Positions 30,222 through 41,960 of a DNA stretch of 64,000 nt are shown one piece after another (the first letter of the stretch is position 1; every line of letters begins with the position of its first letter). The notes under the pieces are model-generated. The model was not told the origin of the DNA and ran no database searches. It saw only the letters and a list, made by a program, of their open reading frames with translations. Origin of the DNA: Apoderus coryli (lineage: Eukaryota; Arthropoda; Insecta; Coleoptera; Attelabidae). Both the position numbers and the translations under genes were made by a program. The stretch spans positions 12,382,869-12,446,868 of the forward strand of contig OU452209.1 of the NCBI GenBank assembly GCA_911728435.2, read 5' to 3'.

Positions 30222-31959
30222 TTGAGGACCTTTGTGGAAAAAGGTGTTAACTCAAATATATTAGTTTTGATAAAAATCACTTTAAAGTTTACAGATTGGA
30301 ACTTTTTAACCAAAAATGTTTTTAATACTATTATGCATCATAATATTATATTTAAATACATGACAAAACCTTGCAGATCAAGGAATTTTTTAAAACATGA
30401 ACCCATATCTGAAAAAAAAATATATAAAAAACTTCAAAAAAATTAGTTAACACCTTTCTAAAAATATTACTTTTTGGTTAAGGCTAACTACATGACAAAC
30501 GAAAAGGTGTTATTTAGGTATTTTTTTTATTAATAAACCTATTATTACAAACAGAAACTCTAAGAAAATACACACTTAACTAATCTCCACTTTTGAGGTT
30601 TAAGTAGAATCCTCTGAAATTTTCGGGGATAAACGCAATTTGTTCCTGAATATTATCGAATTTCTTTGCTGAGATGGCTTTTGTTTTATCAAGGGTCTTT
30701 AATACTGGTTGGACGTTTCTTTGTTTGCTATCAATCTTTTTCTTTTTTCTTATGTCGACAATCGTCTAATCTTCTGTTTCATCAAAAGAATATTTGTATT
30801 TAGTTATGCCAAACTCTTCAATTTGAATCCACCGAACTTCTCTAAATGCTACTTTTTCGTTTTTTTTTCAGACTTCTTTCAATCAATTAGGCCGAGCTTT
30901 GTTGGCAGCTCTTTTATATCTACAAATTTATCAGCCATTCTAGTTATATTAAATAGCGTTTTTTTCCTAGTTTCTGCCATGATTGATAGGTATTGCTCCA
31001 CAGTATAAGTGTTCTGATATTTTCTGATAGACTTTTCAACAGCGGCAAAATCTCTGTCAGAATCCATGAATGTGTGTCCCACTTCTAAGAATTCATGATC
31101 AATTTTTTTAAATGCACCAGTGCTGATTAAATAGTGCCATAGACAAACAATAAAGAAGTTTTTGTTCTGTCCTCCTGCCTAGTCACTCGATGCAATCAAA
31201 TGATCAAAAATTCTGTCCTGTTCCTTGATATTTTCAAAAAAAGCCAAGATTGAGCTACCAACTTCCTCAGGCCCACGAGAAATTTTTTATAATAATAAAA
31301 ATCTTGTATGTATACCCGTATTTGAACTACCCGACGGATAATACTGAGATGGCGATTCTTGAAATGGTTCTTCTGGTATTTCGTCATCAGTTGAGTCAGC
31401 CGTATAGTGGGCCAATACCCACCTACTGACAGCAATCGTAGCCATATTCGCAAAAATTCTTTTGGTTCGATCTTCCATCTAAGAAAATGTAAATTTAATT
31501 CAGAGTAGTTGTATGCAAATTACTTAAATTTTATGATATTAGTATAATTTTTTGCAGGTTAAGTTTAACAAAATTCGTGCAAAATTCACATATTATCTAT
31601 TTATAAGAGAAAAAATCAAATACTTTGTTTGTATTTACTTCTAAAAATGTTCCTTACCTTTTCAGTGTTTAGAAATGCACTAAAACAACACAGGTGCAAT
31701 AAAAACAACAAATCACAAAACGTGTTCAAACGTCAACTTTTTTTTTACTTAAATGTCTGAGTTAACACGTTTTTCAAAAATGAATTATTAAGTTTACAGT
31801 AGTTAATACCTTTTAAATTCTTTATACTGATCATATGAGCCCCATCTATGCGCCGGAAAATTTACTACCAGACGAGCATCCAAGTTAACACCTTTTTGCA
31901 AGCAATATCATTTAAACAAAAAAAAATGAGTTAACAACTTTTTGCACCAAGGTCTTCAA
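30222..31959 (-). mobile_element. DNA transposon with DUF7869-type protein, 1.74 kb, with TIRs
   Basis: The ends are 32-bp inverted repeats, 30222-30253 and 31928-31959, matching at about 28 of 32 positions (TTGARGACCTTNGTGNAAAA then AGNTGTTAACTC). Copies of a GTTAACACCTTTT-like motif recur inside both ends (about 30237, 30444, 30503, 31760, 31799, 31884, 31928), like transposase-binding subterminal repeats. The interior carries a decayed minus-strand protein gene. A target duplication could not be settled; the flanks allow at most a 2-bp match. The transposon superfamily is uncertain. Confidence 0.7.
30590..31478 (-). pseudogene. DUF7869-type transposase-like protein relic
   Basis: Read from an ATG at 31478: an N-terminal segment (MEDRTKRIFANMATIAVSRW, then an acidic part); after a frame change, ISRGPEEVGSSILAFFENIK; a stop just before AGGQNKNFFIV, where the family has DNCxGQN; then KKIDHEFLEVGHTFMDSDRD and FAAVEKSIRKYQNTYTVEQY; after a further stop VRWIQIEEFGITKYKYSF; and a C-terminal IPENFRGFYLNLKSGD before the stop. 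The order SRGPxEVGSxI, DNCxGQN, FLxxGHxFMxxDRDF and FxxxKWIxI is that of a protein family common in insect genomes and described by DUF7869, which looks RNase H-fold/DDE-like. At least two stops and frame changes make it non-functional. The role as transposase of the surrounding element is inferred from the flanking TIRs. Confidence 0.7.
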
Positions 31960-33418
31960 TTGTAAAAGCCTATTGTCGCGCTTTTCAGGATGCAAATATT
32001 TGTCACTACCAAATATTGCTAAAATTAGGTATTGAAAAAAATATATAAAAAGTGGAAGGTTATGTTAAAAAATAAGCACAAAATCCTGATGTCCATTTAA
32101 ATGGTCATATCAAGTTTGCATGCAGAAAGCTGTTTTCATCATAAGGCGACTAATTATAATGTAAAATCCTTCTAACAACACTAATACAAGAAAGTTTTAC
32201 CTTAAAACTAATTAAAATTAACTAAAACTAACTCTAAAGTTGCGCGCCCAAGGACAGACATTTTAAAACGTGTATAAAGAACAAAAACACTTAACTTTAT
32301 GTCCAATGAAATGGACGCTGGGTATCACTCATTGTTCGTCCAAAACTAAGTTTTAACATCCTGACTACTTCTATTCCATCCCGTCGGGTTATCGCTCTAC
32401 CCTGGAAACTCATCGACCTTGACATGCCCTGTACGGTTTCCAATATAGTGTAGAATGTTGCATTAATAAATTTTTCTGCCACCATTATTTTCTTTTATTT
32501 ATATGACAAGTATCTTATTTCTTTTGTATATGTTTCCCATTCGCTCATATAACTGTATCTACCGTTCACACAAAAATGCACTTCAATCGTGCATTGAGAG
32601 TTTGAATTTCAATCTGAACAGTACAGCAACCCATTGATAAACCCGTCGGCGTAAAGATAACGACGTTTTCAGCATGATGACGGCAAACTAAGAGACGAAT
32701 CTACGAGAAAAGTCTCGGAAAAGGGTGAATTTAATCTAGACACTCGTCTGTTTGTGGATTTTCAAGTAGTGTTTAGGTATTCTTGAGGGATAGAGAGCTC
32801 GGGCCAGGTCTCATCAAGGCTAGCGCCCTGCAAGGCGGAGCGACAGAGCACGGAATATAGTAGAGGATCAGTTCATCGGAGCGCCTCGCGTTTGTTTTAC
32901 AAAAGATAACGAACCTGCGATAAAGGCTGGCTTGATAATGGAAACGGGATTACATTATAATTTCGTTACCTGTTTCTGTATGAGAGGTGCCTTAATCGTA
33001 TTATGTTGAATATTTTTATGAAATATTTTTAATTTTCACTGAAAAGAATATAGCGGGATCTGGAAGCTTTTTATTTAGTATTAAAATTGTGGTTTGGGGA
33101 TTATTATGAAATTAGGTCAATGGAATAAATAGAGAATTTTTAAATGGGAAAACACATATTTTTTATGTTGATGTTTATTTTCTTGAAATAGTAATAATAG
33201 TAACAGTTTACAAACCCCAGGACAAATATCTTAAATTAATACTAATTTTACAGTTTCCCGTATATTCGTATATAATACTCGTAGATACAACAAATTGACA
33301 ACTGTTCAAACCCCATAATAAAAACACAAATAATAAAACGTGATAGCTCTTATTTCCTCTAATCTTCAACACAGGGTTAACTTAGGTTAGAGATTCTGAA
33401 AATCAAAACAAGTGTAAA
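31960..33418. other. Unassigned stretch
   Basis: No recognised gene. A 62-codon minus-strand frame at 32297-32485 and a GC-richer block at 32640-32930 have no identifiable domain or paired splice signals. Confidence 0.35.
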
Positions 33419-33836
33419 ATATAATATAATATAATATAATATAATATAATATAATATAATATAATATAATATAATATAATATAATATAATATAATATAAT
33501 ATAATATAATATAATATAATATAATATAATATAATATAATATAATATAATATAATATAATATAATATAATATAATATAATATAATATAATATAATATAAT
33601 ATAATATAATATAATATACTATAATATAATATAATATAATATAATATAATATAATATAATATAATATAATATAATATAATATAATATAATATAATATAAT
33701 ATAATATAATATAATATAATATAATATAATATAATATAATATAATATAATATAATATAATATAATACAATATAATATAATATAATGTAATATAATATAAT
33801 ATAATATAATATAATATAATGTAATATAATATACTT
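33419..33836. repeat. ATAAT pentanucleotide microsatellite, about 83 copies
   Basis: About 418 bp of almost pure (ATAAT)n, with a few interruptions near 33617, 33766, 33786 and 33822. Because 5 is not a multiple of 3 and the unit lacks stop codons on the minus strand, it gives artificial Tyr-Ile-Leu open frames on that strand; these are not genes. It directly abuts the large palindrome starting at 33838. Confidence 0.98.
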
Positions 33837-33837
33837 A

Positions 33838-35467
33838 ATACAGGGTGAATTATGGATCTTCACCAAAACAATGTTTCGTCATATCTGTTCAATGATTAAG
33901 TCGATTTATCTCATTTTCTTATAAAAGTGTGTATTGGTGCCTGGCAACTAACTGACATATTCAGAATTGAGAAAATCCAGGTCCGTCTTCGAGAAAATTT
34001 GTGGGACTGCTTCATATTCAACACTTCACCCTGTATATGATTTTTCAAAAATCTGATATAAATAGACAGTTAGACCTGGGTATTTGAATTTTTTGTTACA
34101 CTCACCTCACATTTCCAATTAAAGATTCATTTTAGAACCAAATTGAAAACTGGCAATAATGAAGTATCTTACTGTATAATAATGTTTAGTTATTAAAAAT
34201 AAATCTTCAAAATAGACAGAAACGACACACACTGTGCTCCAGTATGGTAAATACCATAATTTGAATTGAATTACAGGGCCGGATTTAAAAATCTGGCATA
34301 TCTGGTTCATCCCAATAATTCACCCTGTATGTAACTTTTTTCACCCGGAATAGACAGAAAACAGATAAAATATGTTTGTAATAACCTAGTTTTCTTATTT
34401 GTTTGAGGGAAGCTCATGTGTCTAATTATTTTAATCGGAATGAAATGAACAACCCAAGGAAATGTTTATTCATAAATTAAGAAATAAAATAAAAAACAAT
34501 AGCCAAACAATAAATCAATTTTAACAATGTGGAACAAAGTAAAAAACAATTTAATAAACATTACGATTATAAATGATGTTCAAAATGAAATCTATCTGCC
34601 TTAATACACTTTTCTTGACGAATGTTTAAATGTGTAATGGATTTTCTGATTATCAATGGGTCATTTCTGATAATATTAACAGTAAATAATTCTGCGTTAA
34701 TGACCTGTTGTGTTTTATAATCGTAGTGTTTGATAAATTGTTTTTTACTTTGTTCCACATTGTTAAAACTGTTTTATTGTTTGGTTATTGTTTTTTATTT
34801 TATTTCTTAATTTATGAATAAACATTTCTCTGGCTTGTTCATTTCATTCCGATTAAAATAATTAGATACATGAGTTTCCCTCAAACAAATAAGAAAACTA
34901 GGTTATTACAAACATTTTTTATCTGTTTTCTGTCTGTTACGGGGGAAAAAGTTACGTACAGGGTGAATTTTTGGGATGAACCAGATATGCCAGATTTTTA
35001 AATCCGGCCCTGTAAATCAATTCAAATTATCGTATTTACCATACTGGAGTACAGTGTGTGTCGTTTCTGTCTATTTTGAAGATTTCTTTTTAATAACTAA
35101 GCATTATTGTACAGTAAGATACTTTATTATTGTCAATTTTCAATTTGGCTCTAAAATGAATCTTTAATTGGAAATGTGAGGTGAGTGTAACAAAAAATTC
35201 AAATACCCAGGTCTAACTGTCTATTTATGCCCTCTGAAAAAACTATATGAGATTTTTGAAAAATCATATACAGGGTGAAGTGTTGAATATGAAGCAGTCC
35301 CACAAATTTTCTCGAAGACGGACCTGCATTTTCTGAATTCTGAATATGTCAGTTAGTTGCCAGGCACCAATACACATTTCTATAAAAAAAATGAGATAAA
35401 TCGACTTAATCATTGAAAATATATGAAGAAACATTGTTTTGGTGAATATCCATAATTCACCCTGTAT
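33838..35467. repeat. 1.63-kb palindrome: inverted duplication of an IS630-like transposon end
   Basis: The left arm 33838-34573 (about 736 bp) and right arm 34713-35467 are close reverse complements, separated by a 139-bp loop (34574-34712). Both outer tips are ATACAGGGTG/CACCCTGTAT. The same core recurs inside each arm (about 34028 and 34321; mirrored at about 35269 and 34960), so each arm itself holds a ~200-bp segment with its own inverted ends (33838-34037 and 35268-35467). Mirror-image open frames in the arms (34119-34310 minus, 34976-35167 plus) are products of the symmetry. Confidence 0.92.
34567..34706 (-). pseudogene. IS630-like transposase C-terminus in the palindrome loop
   Basis: The minus strand reads VINAELFTVNIIRNDPLIIR, then THLNIRQEKCIKADRFHFEHHL and a stop at about 34567. 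This matches the C-terminus of insect IS630-like transposases (VRRRxELCIxxxGxHFEHLL). The segment after the stop is the left arm of the palindrome, so the arm is the 3' untranslated tail plus terminal repeat, and the right arm is an inverted second copy of that tail. Confidence 0.6.
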
Positions 35468-35754
35468 ATTAATAATGAAAACAAGGAGACAGTTTTTAAT
35501 GGTCATTTGATGATCCCCTAATGTGCCTCTACTTATGGTAGAAGTATGTACAGTTCCTCGTGACTCACCCTGTATTATATGATAATCATTTTGTGGAGTA
35601 GACGTGTTTTATTCAATCAATAATGTTTTAAATTCTATCCATTCTATTATCCCGTTAACATCTTTAGACCTTCTTATTAGTCGTCAACAAACATAGCTGT
35701 AAGATATTTAGTATATCGACACATTGACTGATATCTCAACGTTCACACACGCCA

Positions 35755-36010
35755 CTGTCCAACACTTTTTCTTTGCCAAATGTGGTAATTCCTGCTTCAA
35801 AACAGTGTCAAATCTGTCCAACAGCTGTGAATAATACTCGCCGGTACTCGTTTTGCCCTTTCAAGGTAATCGATATGAATCACACTGTGCGAAAATCGAA
35901 AAACTGTGGCGTTGACTTTGTCGACCGACAGAGCCATCTTTGCCTTCTTCCGTGCACCCATAGAAACCCACTCTGTCGATTGACTCAAAAAGTCAGACTC
36001 CGTTGTATTA
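35755..36010 (-). pseudogene. Mariner transposase relic, central region
   Basis: The minus strand reads QSTEWVSMGARKKAKMAL, then SVDKVNATVFRFSHSVIHID and YLERAKRV; after a frame change LLDRFDTVLKQELPHLAKKK. This is the part between the first and second catalytic Asp of a mariner transposase (QSxEWV...KMxLSxxKVMATVFWDxxGVIxIDYLxKG...YxxLLDRL). It belongs to a different mariner lineage from 27.6 kb, judged by motif wording. Both ends are lost. Confidence 0.85.
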
Positions 36011-36730
36011 ATAAGATTTGGCTGTGGTTTTTAAAAAAAATACAAAAAAAAATATACTTCCAAATTATATTTTTAAATGACTCCTTCAAAGATGTTTGTT
36101 TTCTATACGACTTTATACTTATTGACCTGAAAATGTTTCTAAAGAATGCTACATAATTTAAGAAATAAAAGAAAAACTATTTTTAACAGTGGTATCTAAG
36201 TTTAAAATATTTGCTACAGAAGGAAATTAATGACCTAAAACAATTTTAAATTACCTCTATAAGCCTCAGTAGCTGCCGTACTTTCCATCAATACTGATCG
36301 GAAAGTTTATGAGAATTTCGATCGTCTATACTACACCACATCCTTTTCTCTTTTGTGTTATATAGAGTATAAACAACTTTTTAAAACTTATTTAAAGTTT
36401 CTTATTTGGCTAATGAAAAGCCCGGTTGCTGTGTTCTCTGTTAACCGAGCCCACGGTAAATTTCCGAGCTGTTGATTTATTAGGTTTCCCTTAACAGAGA
36501 ATAATATCAAACTTGAAAAGTCGATATTATGATGAAACGTACACAAATAGGTAATAAAAAAAAGGAAAATAAAGAAGCTCTTATGAAACGAAGATAAAGC
36601 AATAATAAAAGTGGATACGTAGGTAGAGCCTTTCTTTGAGACTTACGAAAAATTGTCGTAAAAAATAATTAAAAAAACCTGCGGTTGTCCCTTTTGTACC
36701 GCCATTCGTATTCCCTTCCTCTCTCGTGAA
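36011..36730. other. Unassigned stretch
   Basis: No gene recognised. Confidence 0.35.
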
Positions 36731-37220
36731 AGAAGTATGCACTTCTATCACGTGCACTGTACTGCACGCGTAGTTTTGTTTTTTTACTTTTTTTTACCAC
36801 ATAAGGGACATATTTCAGAGTCTGCTCACTCCATCATCAGCCTATCTTATTAAAACATTTAAAAACCTTAATCTAGTGAGAGCTTCTATTTAAATGTTTT
36901 AACAGGCGGACAATGGAGTTAGCAGACTCGGAAACATGTCCCTTATGTTGGTATGTGATAAAAAAAGTAAAAAGAAATAATTAATAAATAATATAGTGTA
37001 TACGACGATTCTCTTTTCTTTCGTAAGTAATATAATCTCTTTTTGAGGGTTCGTTAGGTTTATATATTTGTATATTACTTTCTCCAGTCAGAACAAATAT
37101 ATTCCAATTTTCGCGTTCGTTTTTCAAGTCAATTTTACACACTGTGTATATACACTAATTTTACATCTAGAAGTATTCACTTCTATCACGTGTACTGTGC
37201 TGCACGCGTATTTTTTTTTA
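36731..37220. repeat. Hairpin repeat flanked by a 45-bp direct repeat
   Basis: About 36731-36775 and 37172-37216 are near-identical direct repeats sharing ACTTCTATCACGTGNACTGT and CTGCACGCGTA. Between them, 36779-36850 and 36885-36980 are inverted copies (CACATAAGGGACAT...AGTCTGCT / AGCAGACT...ATGTCCCTTATG). The hairpin looks like a foldback element; the flanking direct repeats may mark a duplicated regulatory-like segment with a CACGTG E-box core. Confidence 0.65.
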
Positions 37221-38929
37221 TTTTAGTACTATTCACATGAACTAAATCTGGCCGAATTGTTTTTAAATGACACAAGTTGACACATGTTGACACATTTGGC
37301 ATTCGAATATTGATTTTTTACCGTCAGTTCAATGCGACCCCGTTTAAGTAACAATATGCGCACACGGGCTACAATTTCAATAAAAATAAAAAAAGTTCAA
37401 TGAACTGGGTCATAGAGATGCAAGAAATGTATCGATATCTTCTTTCTTTCATTATTAGACATGCGAGGTATGTATTGATATATTCCATTCGAGCTCAAGT
37501 TCTTTTTAAGGTTGAACTGTTGTCTCGGGGATTGCAACTGAGTCTATTGGCCGCTTGCTATTAAAAATAAAACCAAACTACCCCCGTATGATAATTGGTG
37601 TATATGAAAATATGGGAATACGCCAACATAGATAAAAGTTAAACACATGTAACTAACACATTGTAGTCTAGCAAAACATCGCGTAATTTACAAACAACAC
37701 AACAGTGAAATAGTTAATCTTAATTTCTCGCTTCTGTAACAGCTCCATGGTGGTTGAAAACGAGATATTTTCATGCGATAAGAGCGACGGAGTCAGTTGG
37801 GTTACCAAACTATACTGCATATCCAACAGTGGCTTAGGTGATTCAGTATATTTCCACCTGAAATCTGGTGAATAATTAGTTATTATTAATTCATTACTAT
37901 GCAGAGGTAGAACGTTAAATAAACAAAAGATGCACAACGGCAGTTTTAATTTGTAATTGTTGGGAAGTTGGAAGTTTATAAATTATAGCGAATGGAAGGT
38001 GGATACATTAAACTGGAAGTTGTTAGGAAAAAGAGAGATGAATGTTTTGTATTTTATGCATTAGCGTAAATTAATTTTATAATTAATGGTGTAATGAATT
38101 GAAAGTCTTCCAGGAATATGATAATACTTGAGACATCAATACTAGGGAGTTTTTCAAGGGTTATTTGCAAGCAACTAGCGTTCACGTTATTATGAGCAGG
38201 CGCATATTATTTTGAATAACGTGTTACGTTATTAACCGATACTGGTTGATACGTTAGTTGTATGATAATGATAAATGTTAGGTTAATAACGGTGCGTTAT
38301 ATTGGCGGCGTTATTATCACTCTATCACCATATAAATCGCAATAAAAAATAATAGTATCTATTCTTTAAAACTCGAGAGTTTACCTATTTGTAGAGTCGG
38401 CACTCAAGCGTTCAACTAGATTTTCTGATCTAAGGAAAAAGGCAATAAATTGCCTCTTACAGACATGCATTAGTTACTAATTACTACGCATATTAGGCAC
38501 TGTTTTTCCGACTATTGAGACGACTTGCTTTTAGAAGTTCTGCCTTTCTACTAGCCAACAAAGAAAGTGGAAATACTAAGAGAAAATGTGAGCCTTCATT
38601 TACCAAAGTAATAAAATACAAGTGATTCCATTCTGCAATCGCATTGTTTTGTAAACAGCCTGCGAGTTCCAATTTGAGTTTAATATAATTTTTTAATAGG
38701 TCGCTCTAATAACAATATCCAATAACAATAACCAATAACAATCTGAATATTAATTCAGCTTTCCAGTTACGTTATTTACGGTAAAAACTGTATTTTTATT
38801 CATACTTGTTTGTTGCCAAATTTATTAAACATTAATAATAATATATGCTTATTTGGGGGCCCCCTGTATAGAGAAAGCTGTCATGAGTGGACACTCACGG
38901 GACCAAGATAAAGTGTCCGCTCAAGGGAG
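37221..38929. other. Unassigned stretch with one weak exon candidate
   Basis: At 37668-37857 on the minus strand, an open 190-nt block follows an acceptor-like CACCAGATTTCAG and runs to a TAG. Its peptide (WKYTESPKPLLDMQYSL, TQLTPSLLSHENI) uses relatively GC-rich third positions but matches nothing I know, and there is no clear polyadenylation signal. Near 38865-38940, repeats such as GTGTCCGCTCAAGGGAG resemble Tigger-type terminal sequence of the neighbouring relic. Confidence 0.25.
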
Positions 38930-39500
38930 ATGAGCGTTTAAGGGAGAACTTTACAAAACATTAAATTATACATTTCAGAAATATATAAAATAAAACTTAC
39001 AATTTGAAAAGGAATTTTGAAAAGGAATTCATCTGGCGTTGTTTCCTTAGTTTTCTTTCTCAAAATGGCTTCCTGAAAATGTAGTTCGAGTTTTGTCAAA
39101 ATTTCGAAGGCTTTTTCATCTCCTTGATTTTCGGAGAACAGCTTTAGGAATTTCACTGAAGACATACCCTGGATATGTTGAATGGTTATCCAGCTTTGGT
39201 ATGTGTAGTTCATCGTGAGATTCATCTAAGATTTCTTGATCTGGAATAGCTTCCAACTTTTAGGAGTTTCATATGAAAAGGTTCTTCTACACACAAATTA
39301 TGGTTAATATTGAAGAACTGTTGACGATCCTGCAGACAAATTCCAAGGGGTACTTTCTTTTTGTAAATTTCGGCCAGCAAAGAAAGAGGAACTCCATCTT
39401 CTACATCAGTTTGATCTTCTCCTTGACGCTGAAATGCTTTTCCAAAACAGTTTTTAAGAGTGATGTTGGTCCCATGCTGTTTTGGCAAAGTAAAGTGATT
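38930..39500 (-). pseudogene. Tigger/pogo-type transposase C-terminal relic
   Basis: The minus strand encodes ITLKNCFGKAFQRQGEDQ, DVEDGVPLSLLAEI and NHNLCVEEPF; after a frame change IPDQEILDESHDELHIPKLD and FSEIPKAV; then in a third frame FLKLFSENQGDEKAFEILTK and ELHFQEAILRK. This order matches the C-terminal region of pogo/Tigger (CENP-B-like DDE) transposases (NCFxKAGF...PLSEL...DEEI...ALxILxxLExxFxxxxLRKK). The DDE core is absent. Downstream at 38865-38940, tandem TGTCCGCTCAAGGGAG-like units fit the 3' terminal repeat. Confidence 0.7.
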
Positions 39501-41449
39501 CCAGTATATTATTTTTTTTAACTAACTCATGAGCAGAATGTTAACAAGCAGGTACTTCAATATCAAACTTCGGTGATGTGTCCTGAAATTGTGGTGGTGG
39601 GCGAAAAATGTTGATATTTTCCAGATTCATTTCATTGAGATGAGAGCCAGCGTTGCCTAAGAACAATAAAATGTTATTAGAATTCCTTTGTGTACGCGAT
39701 GCTACAAACTATTCATAAAATATTTGATCTATCTTTCAGCCGGCTGTTATTGAAAATGTCCTTTTCTCTATTATATTTATATTAGAATGCCATTTTGTCA
39801 TCAAACTTTATCAGTTTTTTATAGTGTATGCAGCTTGTGTGTTCCTTATTTTAAAACGTTTTGATAATTTCCGCACACTCAGTTTCTATTTATTTTACAC
39901 TTCGATTGTTATAACGTTAGAAATTGTTTCACAGTCGAACTTCTCGAACCAGTATGTTAGATTCGATCGAAACCTTTCCCAGTGTGACGTCCGGTATATT
40001 AAAGCCAATTTTAAATTTTTTTATTTTAGAGTAGATCTAAATTTTAAGGTAAAAATAATCTTTATTATTTTTCCATTATAAGAATAGTTTAAAAACTTTT
40101 AATTTGCCTAGGACGACGCGCGACGCTCAGAGATATTTATTTAAGCTAATTGCTTTCTCCTTTTCCGCATTCCAGTCAGCGGAAAAAATGCGAAGTCAAC
40201 ACGCTATTTATTTTCTGTTTCGTCTCTCGCCACTTTAATTAAAAAATAAATTAAATTGTTATTTGAAACGGCTACCTACTATCAATGGTGACATAGTTTG
40301 GTTCTTTTTATAACCAACCATCAATTGGTAAATAATAAAGTCATCGAAACCAGTGACGGTTGCTGTGTAAGTGCAGGGAAGCTGCATATAATAATAAAAA
40401 ACACAAGTAAACTTTAAAATAATTTGAAAAAATAGTCCATTCTTAAGTTGTAAATTGTTAGTGACAAACACTGAAAAAAATATTGTACGTAAAACCAATG
40501 AATGGTTGTCATCAATATTTTGAACATTAATATTATGAATTGGTCACTGTTACAATGAATTTTGATCATAAATTAATAATTTCATACATAGAAACAATGT
40601 ACGATGAAACATTAATCAATAAATGCAAGACATCGAAAATTTATGTTTTTTTTCATCAATATAATGTCACTATTTATTGCTTCAATGTTTTAAATTTATT
40701 AATTTATGATCTTCGCCTTTAACACAATAATTTGTAAATCATACACCTATGAACAGCGAACATAAACACTAATAAACGATCATCGTTGATTCATTGGCAT
40801 TAATTTTACGAACCTAACCGTTAAATTCTGAATAACGCGCGCAAATCAATGCACCCGGACCATAGACGGAATACTCAAAACATTGACATTATGACATTCT
40901 CATAGACTTTTTGTTTACGCGTCCTTTTTGTTTTGTTTAGTTAAATGTATACAGTTGCAAAGTGAAGTGTGTTCCTAAATCTATTTTTAAAATTTGTTCC
41001 CAAACAATACAACAAATGTAAGTAGTAATCCTTTTATATAAGTACCATTTAGTATAGTACAAAACTAAAGTCAGTTTAAAACGAAAAAAAAAACACAGTG
41101 CGGTATTCCTTTGTAATGTTGAAAACCCGCCGATACGAGGGGAGAAATTTTATGGGCTCTTCATGGATATTTAGTGCTAGGTGCCAGTGGAAAGATAAGC
41201 CATTTAAAGTACACAATAAAAGACTCTCAAGAATCTTTTTTATTTTCTGCTAAAACAGTTCAAGAAATAGAAGAACATATAATAAACCTTAAAGGAAGAA
41301 AATCTGCAATTCAACCGTACTTATGGGTTCTATAAGTCTATTCTAAAGGCGCACACTGTTTACTTAAAAACCTGTTATTTTGATTAATAATAATAATATT
41401 TGATTGATTAATAATAATAATATAATAAATATGTTTTCATTTGATTGCA
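39501..41449. other. Unassigned AT-rich stretch
   Basis: No gene recognised. Scattered ACATTAAT and CGTTCGT-like words at 40520-40800 resemble units of the 65-bp array at 42.3 kb and could be decayed outliers. Confidence 0.35.
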
Positions 41450-41960
41450 GATCACTCTCTCAATAACCTTGGAGATCGCTGGGAGTATATTAATCGGTCT
41501 ATAAGATCCTTAAACGTTGATGGAGTTTTAGTTTTGGGATTGAAATGACATTGGCTTCTTTCCAACATGTTGGGAAGTTCCTCGTTTCTATATAGTAATT
41601 AACTAGATGCTGTATAAAGGGCATTATAAACGGACAACTACTACTACTAGCATATCAATAGTGCTCATGTCACTGCCTACAGCATTTGACTTAATCCCAA
41701 GCAATGCATCAACTATCTCCTAATGATCCACCATTGTAAATTCAAAGTTAATATCAGGCCTAATTTTATTACCTAAGTAAAAATTGATCGTTCCTGGGTC
41801 CGGATTGTTGGTAGAAGTGGCCACAAAAAAATCATTAATATTATCAACATCATGAATAAAAGACGGTATTGTGATATTTTCCCTTGCATAAATGTAATAA
41901 TTTCTAATTTTGTTTAGAAGAATTTCCGCGGACTTTAGTTTCCAAATATAGTTTTTTCTC
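41450..41960 (-). pseudogene. LINE reverse transcriptase relic (RT N-terminal part)
   Basis: The minus strand reads WKLKSAEILLNKIRNYYI, FFVATSTNNPDPGTINFYLG, then EIVDALLGIKSNAVGSDMS, IDMLV; after frame changes CPLYSI and RPINILPAISKVIERV. This is the lead-in and first motifs of a jockey/CR1-like LINE reverse transcriptase (VxxALxxIKSNAxGxDGISxxML ... YRPISILPxISKVxE). It is a short fragment with several stops; catalytic YADD and the endonuclease are not present. Confidence 0.8.

Noticed and set aside
33377..33866. 130- and 159-codon Tyr/Ile/Leu-rich minus-strand frames
   Set aside because: They are translations of the ATAAT microsatellite, whose unit lacks stops on that strand, not proteins.
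34119..35167. Two near-identical 63-codon proteins on opposite strands
   Set aside because: They are mirror images produced by the two arms of the palindrome; no domain or coding evidence.
37668..37857. Terminal host exon
   Set aside because: Acceptor is only moderate, no polyadenylation signal or upstream exon was found, and the peptide is unrecognised; kept only as a note.
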